This document shows positions 1 through 14,901 of a stretch of 64,000 nucleotides of DNA, piece after piece (the stretch's first letter is position 1; the number at the start of each line of letters is the position of its first letter). The stretch is from NCBI RefSeq assembly GCF_003719195.1, contig NZ_CP024996.1, positions 5,518,001 to 5,582,000 on the forward strand. Reading direction: 5' to 3'. Under the pieces are notes generated by a model. That model did no database searches, had not been told where the DNA came from, and saw only the letters and a list, made by a program, of their open reading frames with translations. The translations under genes and the position numbers were made by a program. Origin of the DNA: Herbaspirillum rubrisubalbicans (GTDB lineage: Bacteria; Pseudomonadota; Gammaproteobacteria; Burkholderiales; Burkholderiaceae_D).

Positions 1-855
1 TACCTGATGCGCGCCATCGGCCGTGAGGGCGTGTACCAGAGCGACCTGCCGGACTTCATGGTGTTCCTGAACTGGAAGGCCTATCCCTGGTACTGGTGGA
101 TGACGGATCACTTCTGGTTCTCCATGCTGCTGGTGGTGCTGGTGCCGGGTCTGTTGGCCTTCGTGTTCGGTTACTTTGCCTTCCGTTCGCGCATCAAGGG
201 CGTGTATTTCTCCATCATCACGCAGGCCATGACCTTCGCCTTCATGCTGCTGTTCTTCCGTAACGACACCGGCTTTGGCGGCAACAACGGCTTCACCGAC
301 TTCAAGCGCATCCTCGGCTTCACCATCACCGCGCCGACCACCAAGGCGGTGCTGTACCTGGTGACGCTGGCGCTTCTGTTCGGTGCGCTGGTGCTGTGTC
401 GCATGATCGTCACTTCCAAGCTGGGCCGCGTGCTGCAAGGCGTGCGCGATTCCGAATCGCGGCTCATGTTCATCGGCTACAACCCGCTGTGGTTCAAGCT
501 TTTCGTGTGGACACTCTCGGCCGTGATCTGCGGTATCGCAGGTGCGCTGTACGTGCCGCAGGTGGGCATCATCAATCCCTCCGAAATGTCGCCGGCCAAT
601 TCCATCGAGATGGTGATCTGGGCCGCCGTCGGTGGCCGTGGCACGCTGATCGGCCCCATCATCGGCGCCTTCACCGTCAATGGTCTGAAGAGCTGGTTCA
701 CTGCGGCCTTCCCCGACCTGTGGCTGTATGCGCTGGGACTGATCTTCATCCTGGTCACGCTGTTCCTGCCGCAGGGCATCCTGGGACTGGTGCAGAAATT
801 CAAGAAACGCGATGCAGCGCCCGCCGAAGGCAATGCATCCAAGGAGGCAGCATGA
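1..855 (+). CDS. urtC: Urea ABC transporter permease UrtC (5' end outside window)
   Basis: Inner-membrane permease of the urea importer; it belongs to the branched-chain amino acid (LivM-type) permease family. The frame is already open at base 1, so the start lies upstream. The visible 284 residues contain several hydrophobic helices, the conserved FGGNNGFTDF region and a C-terminal GRGTLIGPIIGA stretch typical of LivM/UrtC. The last codons overlap the ATG of urtD (ATGA at 852-855), which points to translational coupling. The naming as urea rather than amino acid transporter rests on the urtD, urtE and ure genes immediately downstream. Confidence 0.9.
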   Translation, partial: YLMRAIGREGVYQSDLPDFMVFLNWKAYPWYWWMTDHFWFSMLLVVLVPGLLAFVFGYFAFRSRIKGVYFSIITQAMTFAFMLLFFRNDTGFGGNNGFTDFKRILGFTITAPTTKAVLYLVTLALLFGALVLCRMIVTSKLGRVLQGVRDSESRLMFIGYNPLWFKLFVWTLSAVICGIAGALYVPQVGIINPSEMSPANSIEMVIWAAVGGRGTLIGPIIGAFTVNGLKSWFTAAFPDLWLYALGLIFILVTLFLPQGILGLVQKFKKRDAAPAEGNASKEAA

Positions 856-1721
856 GTGCAGTCGAACCTGGCAAGAATGCCACCGGCATCGGCGGCCTGG
901 GCGGCAACGTCGATACACCACGCGCCGATCACGGCACGTCCTACGAGCGCATCAAACCCGAGGGCGTCGATACCACCCACGGCGCCATCCTCTATCTGGA
1001 AAACATCACGGTGTCCTTCGATGGCTTCAAGGCCATCAACAATCTGAACCTGGATATCTCGGTGGGTGAACTGCGCTGCATCATCGGCCCCAATGGCGCG
1101 GGCAAGACCACGATGATGGACGTCATCACCGGCAAGACCCGGCCCACCTCCGGCACCGCCTTCTTCGGCCAGACCATCGACCTGACCAAGATGACCGAAT
1201 ACGAGATCGCCCACGCCGGCATCGGTCGCAAGTTCCAGCGCCCGACGGTGTTCGAGCAGCACACCGTGTTCGAGAATCTGGAACTGGCGATGAAGATGGA
1301 CAAGCGCGTCAAGACCACGCTCTTTGCACGGCTGTCCTCGGAGCAGATCGGCAAGATCGAGGAAATCCTCAAGCTGATCCGTTTGAGCGGACAGGAACAG
1401 CGCATGGCCGGCCTGCTCTCGCACGGCCAGAAGCAATGGCTGGAGATCGGTATGTTGTTGATGCAGGAGCCGCAATTGCTGTTGCTCGATGAACCGGTGG
1501 CCGGCATGTCCGACGCCGAAACCGCGCGCACCGCCGAGTTGTTGAATGAGCTGCGCGGCAAGCATTCCATCATGGTGGTGGAACACGACATGGGCTTCGT
1601 CGAAGAGATTGCCCAAGGTGGCAAGGTGACCGTGCTGCACGAAGGATCGGTGCTGGCCGAGGGCAATATGCGCCAGGTCCAATCCAATGAACGCGTCATC
1701 GAAGTCTACCTGGGACGATAA
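852..1721 (+). CDS. urtD: Urea ABC transporter ATP-binding protein UrtD
   Basis: One of the two ATPases that drive urea import through UrtB/UrtC. 289 residues. Walker A GPNGAGKT is at about 79-86, the signature is LSHGQ (about 189-193) and Walker B LLLLDEP is near 209-215, followed by the H-loop in VVEHDMGF. An N-terminal extension of about 45 residues precedes the ATPase core, which is common in UrtD. The frame stays open upstream, but the ATG overlapping the urtC stop is the natural start. It is followed by urtE after 18 bp. The ATPase assignment is certain; the urea substrate is from context. Confidence 0.93.
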   Translation: MSAVEPGKNATGIGGLGGNVDTPRADHGTSYERIKPEGVDTTHGAILYLENITVSFDGFKAINNLNLDISVGELRCIIGPNGAGKTTMMDVITGKTRPTSGTAFFGQTIDLTKMTEYEIAHAGIGRKFQRPTVFEQHTVFENLELAMKMDKRVKTTLFARLSSEQIGKIEEILKLIRLSGQEQRMAGLLSHGQKQWLEIGMLLMQEPQLLLLDEPVAGMSDAETARTAELLNELRGKHSIMVVEHDMGFVEEIAQGGKVTVLHEGSVLAEGNMRQVQSNERVIEVYLGR

Positions 1722-1739
1722 GAACGGAGACCCTCATCC

Positions 1740-2438
1740 ATGCTGCAAGTCAATGAACTGAACCAGTATTACGGCGCGGCCCATACACTGCGCGGTGTCT
1801 CGCTCGATGTGCAGAAGGGCAAAGTCTTGTCCCTGCTGGGCCGCAATGGCGTGGGCAAGACCACGTTGTTGAAATGCCTGATGGGCGTGCTGCCGGTGGC
1901 CCGTGGCAATGTCATGTTCGAAGGCCAGGACATCACCAAGCTCAAACCGCACCAGCGCGCCAAACTGGGCATCGCCTACGTGCCGCAGGGACGCGAGATC
2001 TTTGCGCGCCTGACCGTGGAGGAAAACATGCTCATGGGCATGGCTACGCTCTCGGGCCGCCGTGCGTCCACCATCAAGGGCGAGGTCTATGAGCTCTTCC
2101 CGGTGTTGAAGGAAATGCTGCATCGTCGCGGCGGCGATCTTTCCGGCGGTCAACAGCAGCAGCTGGCCATCGCCCGTGCGCTGCTGGCTGAACCCAAGCT
2201 CATCATCCTGGATGAACCGACCGAGGGCATCCAGCCTTCCATCATCAAGGATATCGGTCGTGTCATCAGCCTGTTACGCCAGCGCGGCGACATCGGCATC
2301 CTGCTGTGCGAGCAGTATTTCGACTTTGCCCGCGAGCTGGCCGATACCTTCGTGGTCATGTCGCGTGGCGAGGTGGTGGCAGCGGGTACGCAAGACCAGA
2401 TGGATGGCGAGGACGTGAAGAAGCATCTGGCGGTCTAG
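1740..2438 (+). CDS. urtE: Urea ABC transporter ATP-binding protein UrtE
   Basis: Second, LivF-like ATPase of the urea importer. 232 residues, a normal length for the family. Walker A GRNGVGKT is at 34-41, the signature LSGGQ at 134-138 and Walker B LIILDEP near 154-160, with the Q-loop in VPQGREIF. It ends the transporter part of the locus; ureD starts 108 bp later. That gap contains a TATAAA sequence (2480-2485) that could be a weak -10 for the urease genes, but no convincing -35 was found, so a single urt-ure transcript is also possible. Confidence 0.93.
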   Translation: MLQVNELNQYYGAAHTLRGVSLDVQKGKVLSLLGRNGVGKTTLLKCLMGVLPVARGNVMFEGQDITKLKPHQRAKLGIAYVPQGREIFARLTVEENMLMGMATLSGRRASTIKGEVYELFPVLKEMLHRRGGDLSGGQQQQLAIARALLAEPKLIILDEPTEGIQPSIIKDIGRVISLLRQRGDIGILLCEQYFDFARELADTFVVMSRGEVVAAGTQDQMDGEDVKKHLAV

Positions 2439-2546
2439 CCCACGCGCAAAGGAAGGCTGCGCTTTTGCAGCGGGTCTGCTATAAAGGCGCATGTTCGCCG
2501 GCCTGCCCGGTGCAGGCGCCGCCTTCCATGCAATGAAGAACCAGGT

Positions 2547-3446
2547 ATGAAACGACTCCCCGGCCATCCGGAACCCGCCCCCATGCCGGACCAGGCAACG
2601 CCCGGCGCACCCGTGCGACATGCGCCGGACCAGGCACGCCTGGCACTGGGTTTTGCCGATGACCAAGGCACCACGCGCCTGCTGCGGCGCCAGCACTTCG
2701 GCCCGCTGCGGGTACAAAAACCGCTCTATCCCGAAGACCCCTCCATCTGCCACGCCATCATCGTCCATCCCCCGGGGGGCATCGTCGGTGGCGACCAGCT
2801 TTCCATCACGGCCGAGGTGGGCGAGCGCGCCCATGCCTTGCTGACCACGCCCGGTGCGGGTAAGTGGTACCGTGCCAATGGCCAGTCCTCGCGCCAGGCG
2901 GTGCGGCTCGATGCCGCGGCGGGAGCGACGCTGGAGTGGCTGCCGCAGGAAACCATCTTCTTCGATGGCGCCGACGTGCGCATGGAACATGAGGTGACGC
3001 TGGCCGCCGACGCCGCCTACCTGGGCGCGGAAATCCTCTGCTTCGGTCGCACCGCGTCGGGCGAAAGCTTCACGACCGGCGCGATCAGCCAACGCACCAG
3101 CATCCGCCGTGGCGGCAAGCTGCTGTGGTTCGAACAAGGCCGCCTGCAAGCGCAAGCGGGCGCCATGCAAGGGCCGCTGGCGCTGGATGGGCAGACCATC
3201 TGCGCCACCCTGATCGCGGTGGGCGATGGCATGGATGCGGCCTTGCTGGGGCGCTTGCGCGAGCACATCGGCGGCTTGCAATTGGAGGGGCGCAGCGGCG
3301 CCACGCTGATGAAGCAGGTCTTCATTGCGCGCTATATGGGCCAATCCAGCCTGGTGGCGCGGCAATGGCTGCACGCGGCCTGGCATGTGTTGCGACCTGC
3401 GGTGACGGGCCGGGAAGCGGCGATTCCGCGTATCTGGAATACCTGA
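2547..3446 (+). CDS. ureD: Urease accessory protein UreD
   Basis: Scaffold protein that binds apo-urease with UreF and UreG during nickel insertion. 299 residues. The family motif HPPGGIVGGDQL near 74-85 and the TTPGAGKWYR stretch are clear. The ATG at 2547 gives an N-terminus slightly longer than usual; an internal ATG at 2583 is an alternative. It is the first gene of ureDABCEFG, an order common in Betaproteobacteria. The stop codon is followed by a short repeat that puts TGA in all three frames (3444, 3452, 3460). Confidence 0.95.
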   Translation: MKRLPGHPEPAPMPDQATPGAPVRHAPDQARLALGFADDQGTTRLLRRQHFGPLRVQKPLYPEDPSICHAIIVHPPGGIVGGDQLSITAEVGERAHALLTTPGAGKWYRANGQSSRQAVRLDAAAGATLEWLPQETIFFDGADVRMEHEVTLAADAAYLGAEILCFGRTASGESFTTGAISQRTSIRRGGKLLWFEQGRLQAQAGAMQGPLALDGQTICATLIAVGDGMDAALLGRLREHIGGLQLEGRSGATLMKQVFIARYMGQSSLVARQWLHAAWHVLRPAVTGREAAIPRIWNT

Positions 3447-3555
3447 AGAGCTGAAGACCTGAAGAAAATACATCAAGAAGCTGCATCAGAAAAACTGCAT
3501 CAAGCGACGTTGAACTTTATAGAACCTGAAGGCCGCCAGTCGGCCGGGAGCTCAC

Positions 3556-3858
3556 ATGGAACTGACACCAAGAGAGAAAGACAAGCTGTTGATCTTCACC
3601 GCCGCGCTGCTGGCCGAGCGCCGCAAGGCCCGTGGCCTGAAGCTCAACTACCCGGAAGCGGTGGCGCTGATCACGGCGGCCATCATGGAAGGGGCACGCG
3701 ATGGCAAGACGGTGGCCGAGCTGATGTCCGAGGGCACCACCATCCTCACGCGTAACGACGTGATGGAAGGCGTGCCGGAGATGATCCCCGATATCCAGGT
3801 CGAAGCCACCTTCCCCGATGGCAGCAAGCTGGTCACCGTCCACCATCCGATTCCTTGA
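3556..3858 (+). CDS. ureA: Urease gamma subunit UreA
   Basis: Small structural subunit of nickel urease, which hydrolyses urea to ammonia and carbamate in the cytoplasm. 100 residues, the exact family length. It begins [10 protein letters not shown] and contains the conserved [10 protein letters not shown] and [10 protein letters not shown] stretches. Gamma and beta subunits are separate genes here, as in most bacteria other than Helicobacter, where they are fused. ureB follows after 10 bp. Confidence 0.97.
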   Translation: MELTPREKDKLLIFTAALLAERRKARGLKLNYPEAVALITAAIMEGARDGKTVAELMSEGTTILTRNDVMEGVPEMIPDIQVEATFPDGSKLVTVHHPIP

Positions 3859-3868
3859 GGAGCGCGTC

Positions 3869-4209
3869 ATGATTCCAGGCGAAATGCTGGTCGAACCCGG
3901 CGACATCGAACTCAACACCGGCCGCCCCACCGTGACGGTGACGGTGGCCAATAGCGGCGACCGACCGATCCAGGTCGGCTCCCACTTCCATTTCTACGAG
4001 ACCAATCCGGCGCTGCTGTTCGAACGCGAAGCGGGCTACGGGATGCGCCTCAATATCGCAGCCGGCACCGCGGTGCGCTTCGAGCCGGGCCAGGAACGCA
4101 CGGTGGAACTGGTGGCGCTGGCCGGTGACCGGCGCGTCTATGGTTTCAATGCCCTGGTGATGGGCAGGCTCAAGGCACAGCACAGCAACGACAAGAAGGG
4201 GCAGACCAA

Positions 4210-4213
<4 letters not shown>
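3869..4213 (+). CDS. ureB: Urease beta subunit UreB
   Basis: Structural beta subunit of urease. 114 residues starting [16 protein letters not shown], with the family-typical [13 protein letters not shown] segment. The frame is open further upstream to 3818, but the ATG at 3869 is chosen because it follows a TTGAGGAGCG ribosome binding site and matches the conserved N-terminus. The stop overlaps the ureC start (ATGA, 4210-4213), so beta and alpha subunits are probably translationally coupled. Confidence 0.97.
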
Positions 4214-5910
<1,697 letters not shown>

Positions 5911-5928
5911 TTTTCATTAGATTTTTTC

Positions 5929-6462
5929 ATGCTGACTCTCAATACCAAGATAGCCCAGGCCGACCAGATTGATGGCGAACTGGAACTGCCCTACGACCAG
6001 CGCGAGAAGAGCCGCCTGCGTGCCACGCTACGCTCGGGCGAGGATGTGGCCGTCTTTACCGTGCGCGGCACCGTGCTGCGCGATGGGGACCTGCTGCGCG
6101 GCGATGATGGTCGCGTGGTGAAGATCATCGCCAAGGCTGAAGCCACTTATCGGGTCGACGCGAGCGATGCGCACCTGCTGTTGCGCTGTGCCTTCCACCT
6201 CGGCAATCGTCATACCCAGGCGCATATCGGGCATGAGGCCGGGGTGGGTTTCCTGCGCATCCGCAAGGATCCGGTGTTGAAGGAAATGCTGGAAGGACTA
6301 GGCGCGCGCGTGAGCGAGGAACAGGCTGCGTTCGAGCCGGAAGCCGGCGCCTATGGTGGCGGGCATCATCATCATGGCGATGATCACCACCACCATCCGC
6401 TGGCACCGATCCCGCTGCGGCAGAAGATTCATCGCCCCAGCGACAAGAAGGAAGAGGGCTGA
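5929..6462 (+). CDS. ureE: Urease accessory nickel metallochaperone UreE
   Basis: Delivers nickel to the UreD-UreF-UreG-apourease complex. 177 residues. The metal-binding HLGNRHTQAHI region is conserved, and the C-terminus carries a His-rich tail (two clusters, HHHH-GDD-HHHH, near residues 145-155) of the kind that stores extra nickel. The start has no strong ribosome binding site, only a T-rich stretch before ATG, so translation may depend on coupling with ureC, whose stop is 18 bp upstream. Confidence 0.95.
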   Translation: MLTLNTKIAQADQIDGELELPYDQREKSRLRATLRSGEDVAVFTVRGTVLRDGDLLRGDDGRVVKIIAKAEATYRVDASDAHLLLRCAFHLGNRHTQAHIGHEAGVGFLRIRKDPVLKEMLEGLGARVSEEQAAFEPEAGAYGGGHHHHGDDHHHHPLAPIPLRQKIHRPSDKKEEG

Positions 6463-6465
6463 TCC

Positions 6466-7146
6466 ATGCAGGCCAGCGCCTTGCTGCATCTGCTGCAATT
6501 GAGCAGTCCTTCCCTGCCCATTGGCGCCTATAGCTATTCGCAAGGGCTGGAGGCGGCCATCGAAAACGGGCTGGTCAGCAGCGAAGCCAGCGCACGTGCC
6601 TGGATCGGCCAGGCCTTGCATGAGGTGGTCGCACGTTTCGAGGCACCCATTTTTGCACGGCTGGTGGCGGCCTTCGAAGCGCGTGATGCAGCTGCGGTCA
6701 GCCTGTGGACCGAGCGCTTCGTGGCCGCGCGTGATACTTCCGAGTTTCGCGCCGAGACCATCCAGATGGGTTATTCGCTGGGCAAACTGGCCAGCGACCT
6801 GAAGCTGGGCGATCCCGCATTGCTGGCGCTGCTGCAGGCGCAGGCCGAGGTACCGCTGCCCACCGCACTGGCTTTTGCCACCGTGGCGCTGAAAGTGCCG
6901 CGTGAGGCGGCGGTGCTGGGCATGTTGTTCGCCTGGGCCGAAAATCAGGTGCTGGCCTGCGTGAAGACGGTACCGCTGGGACAGGTGGCGGGACAACGCA
7001 TCTTGCTGTCGCTGCAGCCGGAGCTGGAGCAGGCGGCTGCCACGGCCCTGGCGCTGCCGGACGACGACTTGTGCAACTGGGCACCGGGGCTTTCACTGCT
7101 GTCGATGCAGCATGAGGTGCAATACAGCCGCATCTATCGTTCTTAA
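6466..7146 (+). CDS. ureF: Urease accessory protein UreF
   Basis: Forms the UreD-UreF platform that recruits UreG and is thought to gate GTP hydrolysis during nickel insertion. 226 residues, normal length. The N-terminal LLHLLQLSSPSLPIGAYSYS segment with S..LP.GAYSYSQGLE is diagnostic, and the C-terminal MQHEVQYSRIYRS end also matches the family. It starts 3 bp after ureE, with its ribosome binding site (AAGGAAGAGG) inside the ureE end. Confidence 0.95.
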   Translation: MQASALLHLLQLSSPSLPIGAYSYSQGLEAAIENGLVSSEASARAWIGQALHEVVARFEAPIFARLVAAFEARDAAAVSLWTERFVAARDTSEFRAETIQMGYSLGKLASDLKLGDPALLALLQAQAEVPLPTALAFATVALKVPREAAVLGMLFAWAENQVLACVKTVPLGQVAGQRILLSLQPELEQAAATALALPDDDLCNWAPGLSLLSMQHEVQYSRIYRS

Positions 7147-7188
7147 TTATTTATATCATTTACGTTTCAATACGACCAAGAGATCATC

Positions 7189-7821
7189 ATGAGCAATTCC
7201 ACTTCCAATCCGCTGCGCGTGGGCATCGGCGGGCCGGTCGGTTCCGGCAAGACGGCGCTGTGCGAAATGCTGTGCAAGCGTATGCGCGACCATTACGACA
7301 TGGCCGTCATCACCAATGACATCTACACCAAGGAAGACATGGAGATCCTGCTGCGCGCTGATGCCTTGCCGGCCGAGCGGCTGATGGGGGTGGAGACCGG
7401 TGGCTGCCCGCACACTGCGATTCGCGAGGATGCCTCGATCAACCTGGAGGCGATTGCCCGCATGAGCGCCGATTTCCCGGACCTGGACCTGATCCTGGTG
7501 GAGTCCGGTGGCGACAACCTGGCGGCGACCTTCAGCCCGGAACTGTCGGACCTGACTATCTATGTGATCGATGTCGCCGGTGGCGAGAAGATCCCGCGCA
7601 AGGGCGGCCCCGGCATCACCCGTTCGGACCTGCTCATCATCAACAAGACCGACCTGGCGCCCTATGTGGGGGCGAATCTGGATATCATGGCGGCCGATGC
7701 CAAGCGTATGCGCGGCGAGCGCCCCTTCGTGTTCACCAATCTGCGCAGCGGCGAGGGTGTGGAAAAGGTGATCGACTACATCCGCAAGCAAGGCTTGCTG
7801 GATGAAAAGCCCGGCCACTGA
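7189..7821 (+). CDS. ureG: Urease accessory GTPase UreG
   Basis: SIMIBI-class GTPase that powers nickel transfer into urease. 210 residues. The P-loop GPVGSGKT is at 15-22, the metal-binding CPH motif at 73-75 and the guanine-specificity motif [10 protein letters not shown] near 151-160. A 42-bp AT-rich spacer separates it from ureF, with AAGAGA before the ATG. The 3' end is 52 bp upstream of the permease gene ureJ. Confidence 0.97.
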   Translation: MSNSTSNPLRVGIGGPVGSGKTALCEMLCKRMRDHYDMAVITNDIYTKEDMEILLRADALPAERLMGVETGGCPHTAIREDASINLEAIARMSADFPDLDLILVESGGDNLAATFSPELSDLTIYVIDVAGGEKIPRKGGPGITRSDLLIINKTDLAPYVGANLDIMAADAKRMRGERPFVFTNLRSGEGVEKVIDYIRKQGLLDEKPGH

Positions 7822-7873
7822 AGCTACCCTGTTGAAGCACCTGGAAACTTTCGTATCTGCCCAAGGAGAAATC

Positions 7874-8485
7874 ATGTTGACGCTCTCGACCAAGACCCGC
7901 GCCCGCCTGGGCGTTCTGGCCATCACCGTGCTGGCGACCGGTGTCGCACTGGCACACCCCGGACATCCCGATTCCACCATGAATGGCTCGGCCAGCATGG
8001 CCGCCGGCTTCGCCCACCCGTTCTCGGGCATCGACCACTTGCTGGCGATGCTGGCCGTGGGTGTGTGGGCGGCGCAGAACAAGCAGCGCGCGCTGTGGGT
8101 GCTACCGCTGGCCTTTCCGCTGATGATGGTGGCGGGAGCGTTGCTGGCCTTTTCTGGCGTTCAGGTGCCCGGCGTGGAAACTGGTATCGCTGCCTCGGTG
8201 GCGGTGCTAGGGCTGCTGATTGCTTTTGCCGTGCGGATGCCGCTGTGGGGTAGCACGCTGGTGGTGTCGCTGTTTGCGATGTTTCATGGTTATGCACACG
8301 GCGTTGAACTGCCGCATGGCAGCTCGGCGGCGCTGTATGGCACCGGCTTCATCGTGGCAACGGCTCTGCTGCACGCAGCCGGCCTGGGTATTGGCCTGGT
8401 CGCTGGGCAGAAGGTGGCTGACCGTGTGGTGCGCATCGGCGGAGTAGGGATTGCTGCTGTCGGTGCCTATCTGCTGGCGGTTTGA
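7874..8485 (+). CDS. ureJ: HupE/UreJ-type nickel permease
   Basis: Integral membrane protein predicted to supply nickel for the urease. 203 residues, with a leader-like N-terminus, an exposed HPGH motif and the HupE signature HPFSGIDHLLAM, followed by about six hydrophobic helices. The reading frame is open from 7802 inside ureG, but the ATG at 7874 is preceded by AAGGAGA and gives a standard length. Nickel rather than cobalt transport is inferred from the urease context. It ends the urea cluster; no clear terminator was seen directly after it. Confidence 0.85.
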   Translation: MLTLSTKTRARLGVLAITVLATGVALAHPGHPDSTMNGSASMAAGFAHPFSGIDHLLAMLAVGVWAAQNKQRALWVLPLAFPLMMVAGALLAFSGVQVPGVETGIAASVAVLGLLIAFAVRMPLWGSTLVVSLFAMFHGYAHGVELPHGSSAALYGTGFIVATALLHAAGLGIGLVAGQKVADRVVRIGGVGIAAVGAYLLAV

Positions 8486-8983
8486 TGCTCTTGCTATATT
8501 GCTTGTAGTTCTGCTGGTCTGTTCGTTCTTGCTGTTCTAGTTGTTCCTGCTGTGATGGCTGGTCGCTGCGTGCGGCCAGCCTGACTCCCTTCTCTGCTCA
8601 TCTTCCTCATTGCTTCATGTTTCTCCGTGCCTGGCGCCTGCGGTTGCTGCGCCGTGTGCGGCGTGCTTGTGTATCAGTTTTGTTGGTCTTCCGGTGTTCT
8701 TAGTGGATTTCCCTGTGGATAAATCAAATGCGTCCCGGAGGAATTTGCGCTGTGGACAAGATAGGGGCTGGTAATTGGGTGATATGAAAGGAAGTGCTGT
8801 GGACAAGATGAAAGTCCAGGCAGTAGGAGAAAGGAGGGCGATGGGAAATGAAGTATTAGGTAGGGAATCGTGCATCATGCACGAGAGCAGGAAGGACTGC
8901 TCTGGGGAAGGCAGGAGGGTAGCGCAAGCATGATCCGAACGTGAGTCATGCCCTCAAACACAAAGCGATCGCGCAAAAGCAAA
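8486..8983. other. Intergenic region between ureJ and the rRNA operon
   Basis: About 500 bp without a gene that I can support. A minus-strand frame at 8615-8878 (87 codons) has no recognisable domain and no good ribosome binding site. The stretch just after ureJ is unusually T/G-rich compared with its neighbours. It is a typical spacer between convergent transcription units. Confidence 0.6.
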
Positions 8984-9011
8984 AACCCTCGTTACTTTCG
9001 TAACGAGGGTT
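8981..9011 (-). terminator. Terminator of the rRNA operon
   Basis: Perfect 12-bp inverted repeat AACCCTCGTTAC (8984-8995) and GTAACGAGGGTT (9000-9011) with a 4-nt loop. Read on the minus strand it is followed by TTTTTGCTTTT, a standard intrinsic terminator just downstream of the 5S gene. Confidence 0.88.
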
Positions 9012-9025
9012 CTGCGGAGTAACAA

Positions 9026-9140
9026 GCCTGACGATGACCTACTTTCACACTGGTTGCAGCACTATCATCGGCGCGAAGTCGTTTCACGGTCCTGTTCGGG
9101 ATGGGAAGGGGTGGTACCAACTTGCTATAGTCATCAGGCA
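9026..9140 (-). rRNA. rrf: 5S ribosomal RNA
   Basis: On the minus strand it begins TGCCTGATGACTATAG and ends near GTCAGGCT, so the two ends pair as expected. The internal CCCATCCCGAACAG loop is the conserved 5S signature. Boundaries may be off by a few bases. Confidence 0.95.
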
Positions 9141-9275
9141 TAACTTGTAAAGCCAGTTGCTCTCGATGGAGCAGCAACTAACCCAAACTGGAAGAAGTAT
9201 TTAGATTCTAGGGTGTGATGCACTAGGGCAAACACAATATATGCTCAACTTGTCTATAACAGAGCTAATGTTATA

Positions 9276-12150
<2,875 letters not shown>

Positions 12151-12337
12151 AACGTTAGCCTCTTTTGCAAGAGCGTTATAAAAAGCGTTGAGTTTTAGCG
12201 TTTGCCGTATTCCAAAGTAAGTCTTCTAATTGCTAAGATCACTTCGTAATACTTTGATTGATACAATCACACCCATTTTTACTTTCGCAAGAACCGTAGT
12301 CCTGGCGATCGTTTAAATGAATCTTTACTTCTTCCAG

Positions 12338-12353
12338 ATTGTTAAAGAACAAA
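12338..12353 (-). promoter_or_regulatory. boxA-like antitermination element before 23S
   Basis: On the minus strand this reads TTTGTTCTTTAACAAT, close to the boxA consensus TGCTCTTTAACA bound by NusB/NusE. It lies between tRNA-Ala and the 23S gene, where a second boxA is commonly found. Confidence 0.65.
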
Positions 12354-12433
12354 AACAGCCATTGATCGTAAAAGATCAAACCTAAATCACTACGTCTTGC
12401 GTTTTGTGACGCTGACTTAGGTTTGACATTTCT

Positions 12434-12509
12434 TGGTGGAGGTTGACGGGATCGAACCGACGACCCCCTGCTTGCAAAGCAGGTGCTCTCCCAGCTGAGC
12501 TAAACCCCC
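12434..12509 (-). tRNA. tRNA-Ala (anticodon TGC)
   Basis: 76-nt tRNA on the minus strand, beginning GGGGGTTTAGCTCAGCTGG and ending with an encoded CCA. The anticodon loop CTTTGCAAA contains TGC (plus-strand 12474-12476). The GGTTCGATCC T-arm is intact. It is the second tRNA in the 16S-23S spacer. Confidence 0.97.
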
Positions 12510-12516
12510 GAAACCT

Positions 12517-12593
12517 TGGTGGGTCTGGTTGGGCTCGAACCAACGACCCCCGCGTTATCAACACGGTGCTCTAACCAGCTGAGCTACAGACCC
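12517..12593 (-). tRNA. tRNA-Ile (anticodon GAT)
   Basis: 77-nt tRNA on the minus strand, beginning GGGTCTGTAGCTCAGCTGG with encoded CCA at the end. The anticodon loop TTGATAA contains GAT. It is the first spacer tRNA, 7 bp before tRNA-Ala, the usual Ile-Ala order in proteobacterial rrn operons. Confidence 0.97.
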
Positions 12594-12709
12594 GCTTGGA
12601 TCAGTATCAGTAGCCAGTCAGTGACCTTGTGTCACAGACCGCGCTTCACCAAATAACTGTTCTTTGAATTACAGCCGATAAGTGTGGACGCTTAACTTCG
12701 TGCGCACTC

Positions 12710-14246
<1,537 letters not shown>

Positions 14247-14692
14247 ATCTCTGTTTTGTGCCATTTCTGGCTACCCCGAAGGGCATCGCTCTCTCAAAAT
14301 ACTGACAGGTAATTTCTTGCGATCTTACCTATATTTCTTGTGAGCATTTAATGTTTAAAGTTTCCAGAACCGAAGTTCTGTCGCACTTCATTAAACGCCC
14401 ACGCTTATCGACTGTTAATTTTTAAAGATCTTGTCTGCCGCAAACGCGCTTGGCGCTGCTTGCATCGCTGCGAATCGTTTTGTTCGTCAGCAGCAGAGAA
14501 ACGAGATTATGTAGCAGTTTGTTTATCGCGTCAACTACTTTTTTGCGATTCGTTTTAAATTTTTTCGTCTCGCTTAACTGATCGCTTCGACTACTTCCAT
14601 TTAAAACGCCCTACAAACCACTTCACACCTCTTTGCTTCGCCCACCTCCGTCGCTCTGTCTTTCAACTTCGCTTCGTGTGTCGCGTCAGCAG
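14247..14692 (-). other. 16S leader region with boxA and processing stem
   Basis: About 450 bp of rRNA leader without a protein gene. On the minus strand it contains GATCTTTAAAAATTAACAG (around 14413-14431), a boxA-like element, followed by CGATAAGCGTGGGCG. That latter stretch is complementary to the region after 16S (CCACACTTATCGGCTG), giving the RNase III stem. Short open frames here should be ignored. Confidence 0.7.
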
Positions 14693-14699
14693 GGGGCGA

Positions 14700-14755
14700 A
14701 CTATAGCAACCCTCCCCACACCGCGCAAGCCCTTTTTCAAAAATAATTGAAAATA
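14700..14755 (-). promoter_or_regulatory. rRNA operon P1 promoter with AT-rich UP element
   Basis: Read on the minus strand, -35 TTGCGC (14728-14723) and -10 TATAGT (14705-14700) are separated by exactly 17 bp. An A/T-rich UP-like stretch lies upstream (14730-14760) and a C-rich discriminator (TCGCCCCC) lies downstream of the -10, as expected for a growth-rate and ppGpp controlled rrn promoter. Transcription should start near 14692. Confidence 0.8.
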
Positions 14756-14837
14756 ATTTAGAACGATAGCCACAGCACTCCTCTTCAATCTCTCGCAAAG
14801 CCTTGGCAGACAAGACTTTCATCGGATCCAGGGAAAC

Positions 14838-14888
14838 TGCAAAAACAAAAAGAAACCGGGCCATCCCTAACGGGATAGCCCGGTTTCT
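14838..14888 (-). terminator. Terminator downstream of the BON-domain gene
   Basis: 11-bp arms AGAAACCGGGC (14851-14861) and GCCCGGTTTCT (14878-14888), with further pairing inside. On the minus strand the hairpin is followed by TTTTTGTTTTTG. It isolates the BON gene from the rrn promoter 100 bp further on. Confidence 0.85.
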
Positions 14889-14901
14889 TTTCCAGGCAGG
14901 C

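Noticed and set aside
477-1682. Long minus-strand open frame opposite urtC/urtD
   Set aside because: Shadow of high-GC coding sequence; no domain, and the plus-strand genes have all ABC motifs.
8615-8878. 87-codon minus-strand frame between ureJ and 5S
   Set aside because: No ribosome binding site, no domain, atypical codon use.
14601-14864. Minus-strand frame across the rrn promoter
   Set aside because: It runs over the P1 promoter and terminator; no coding character.
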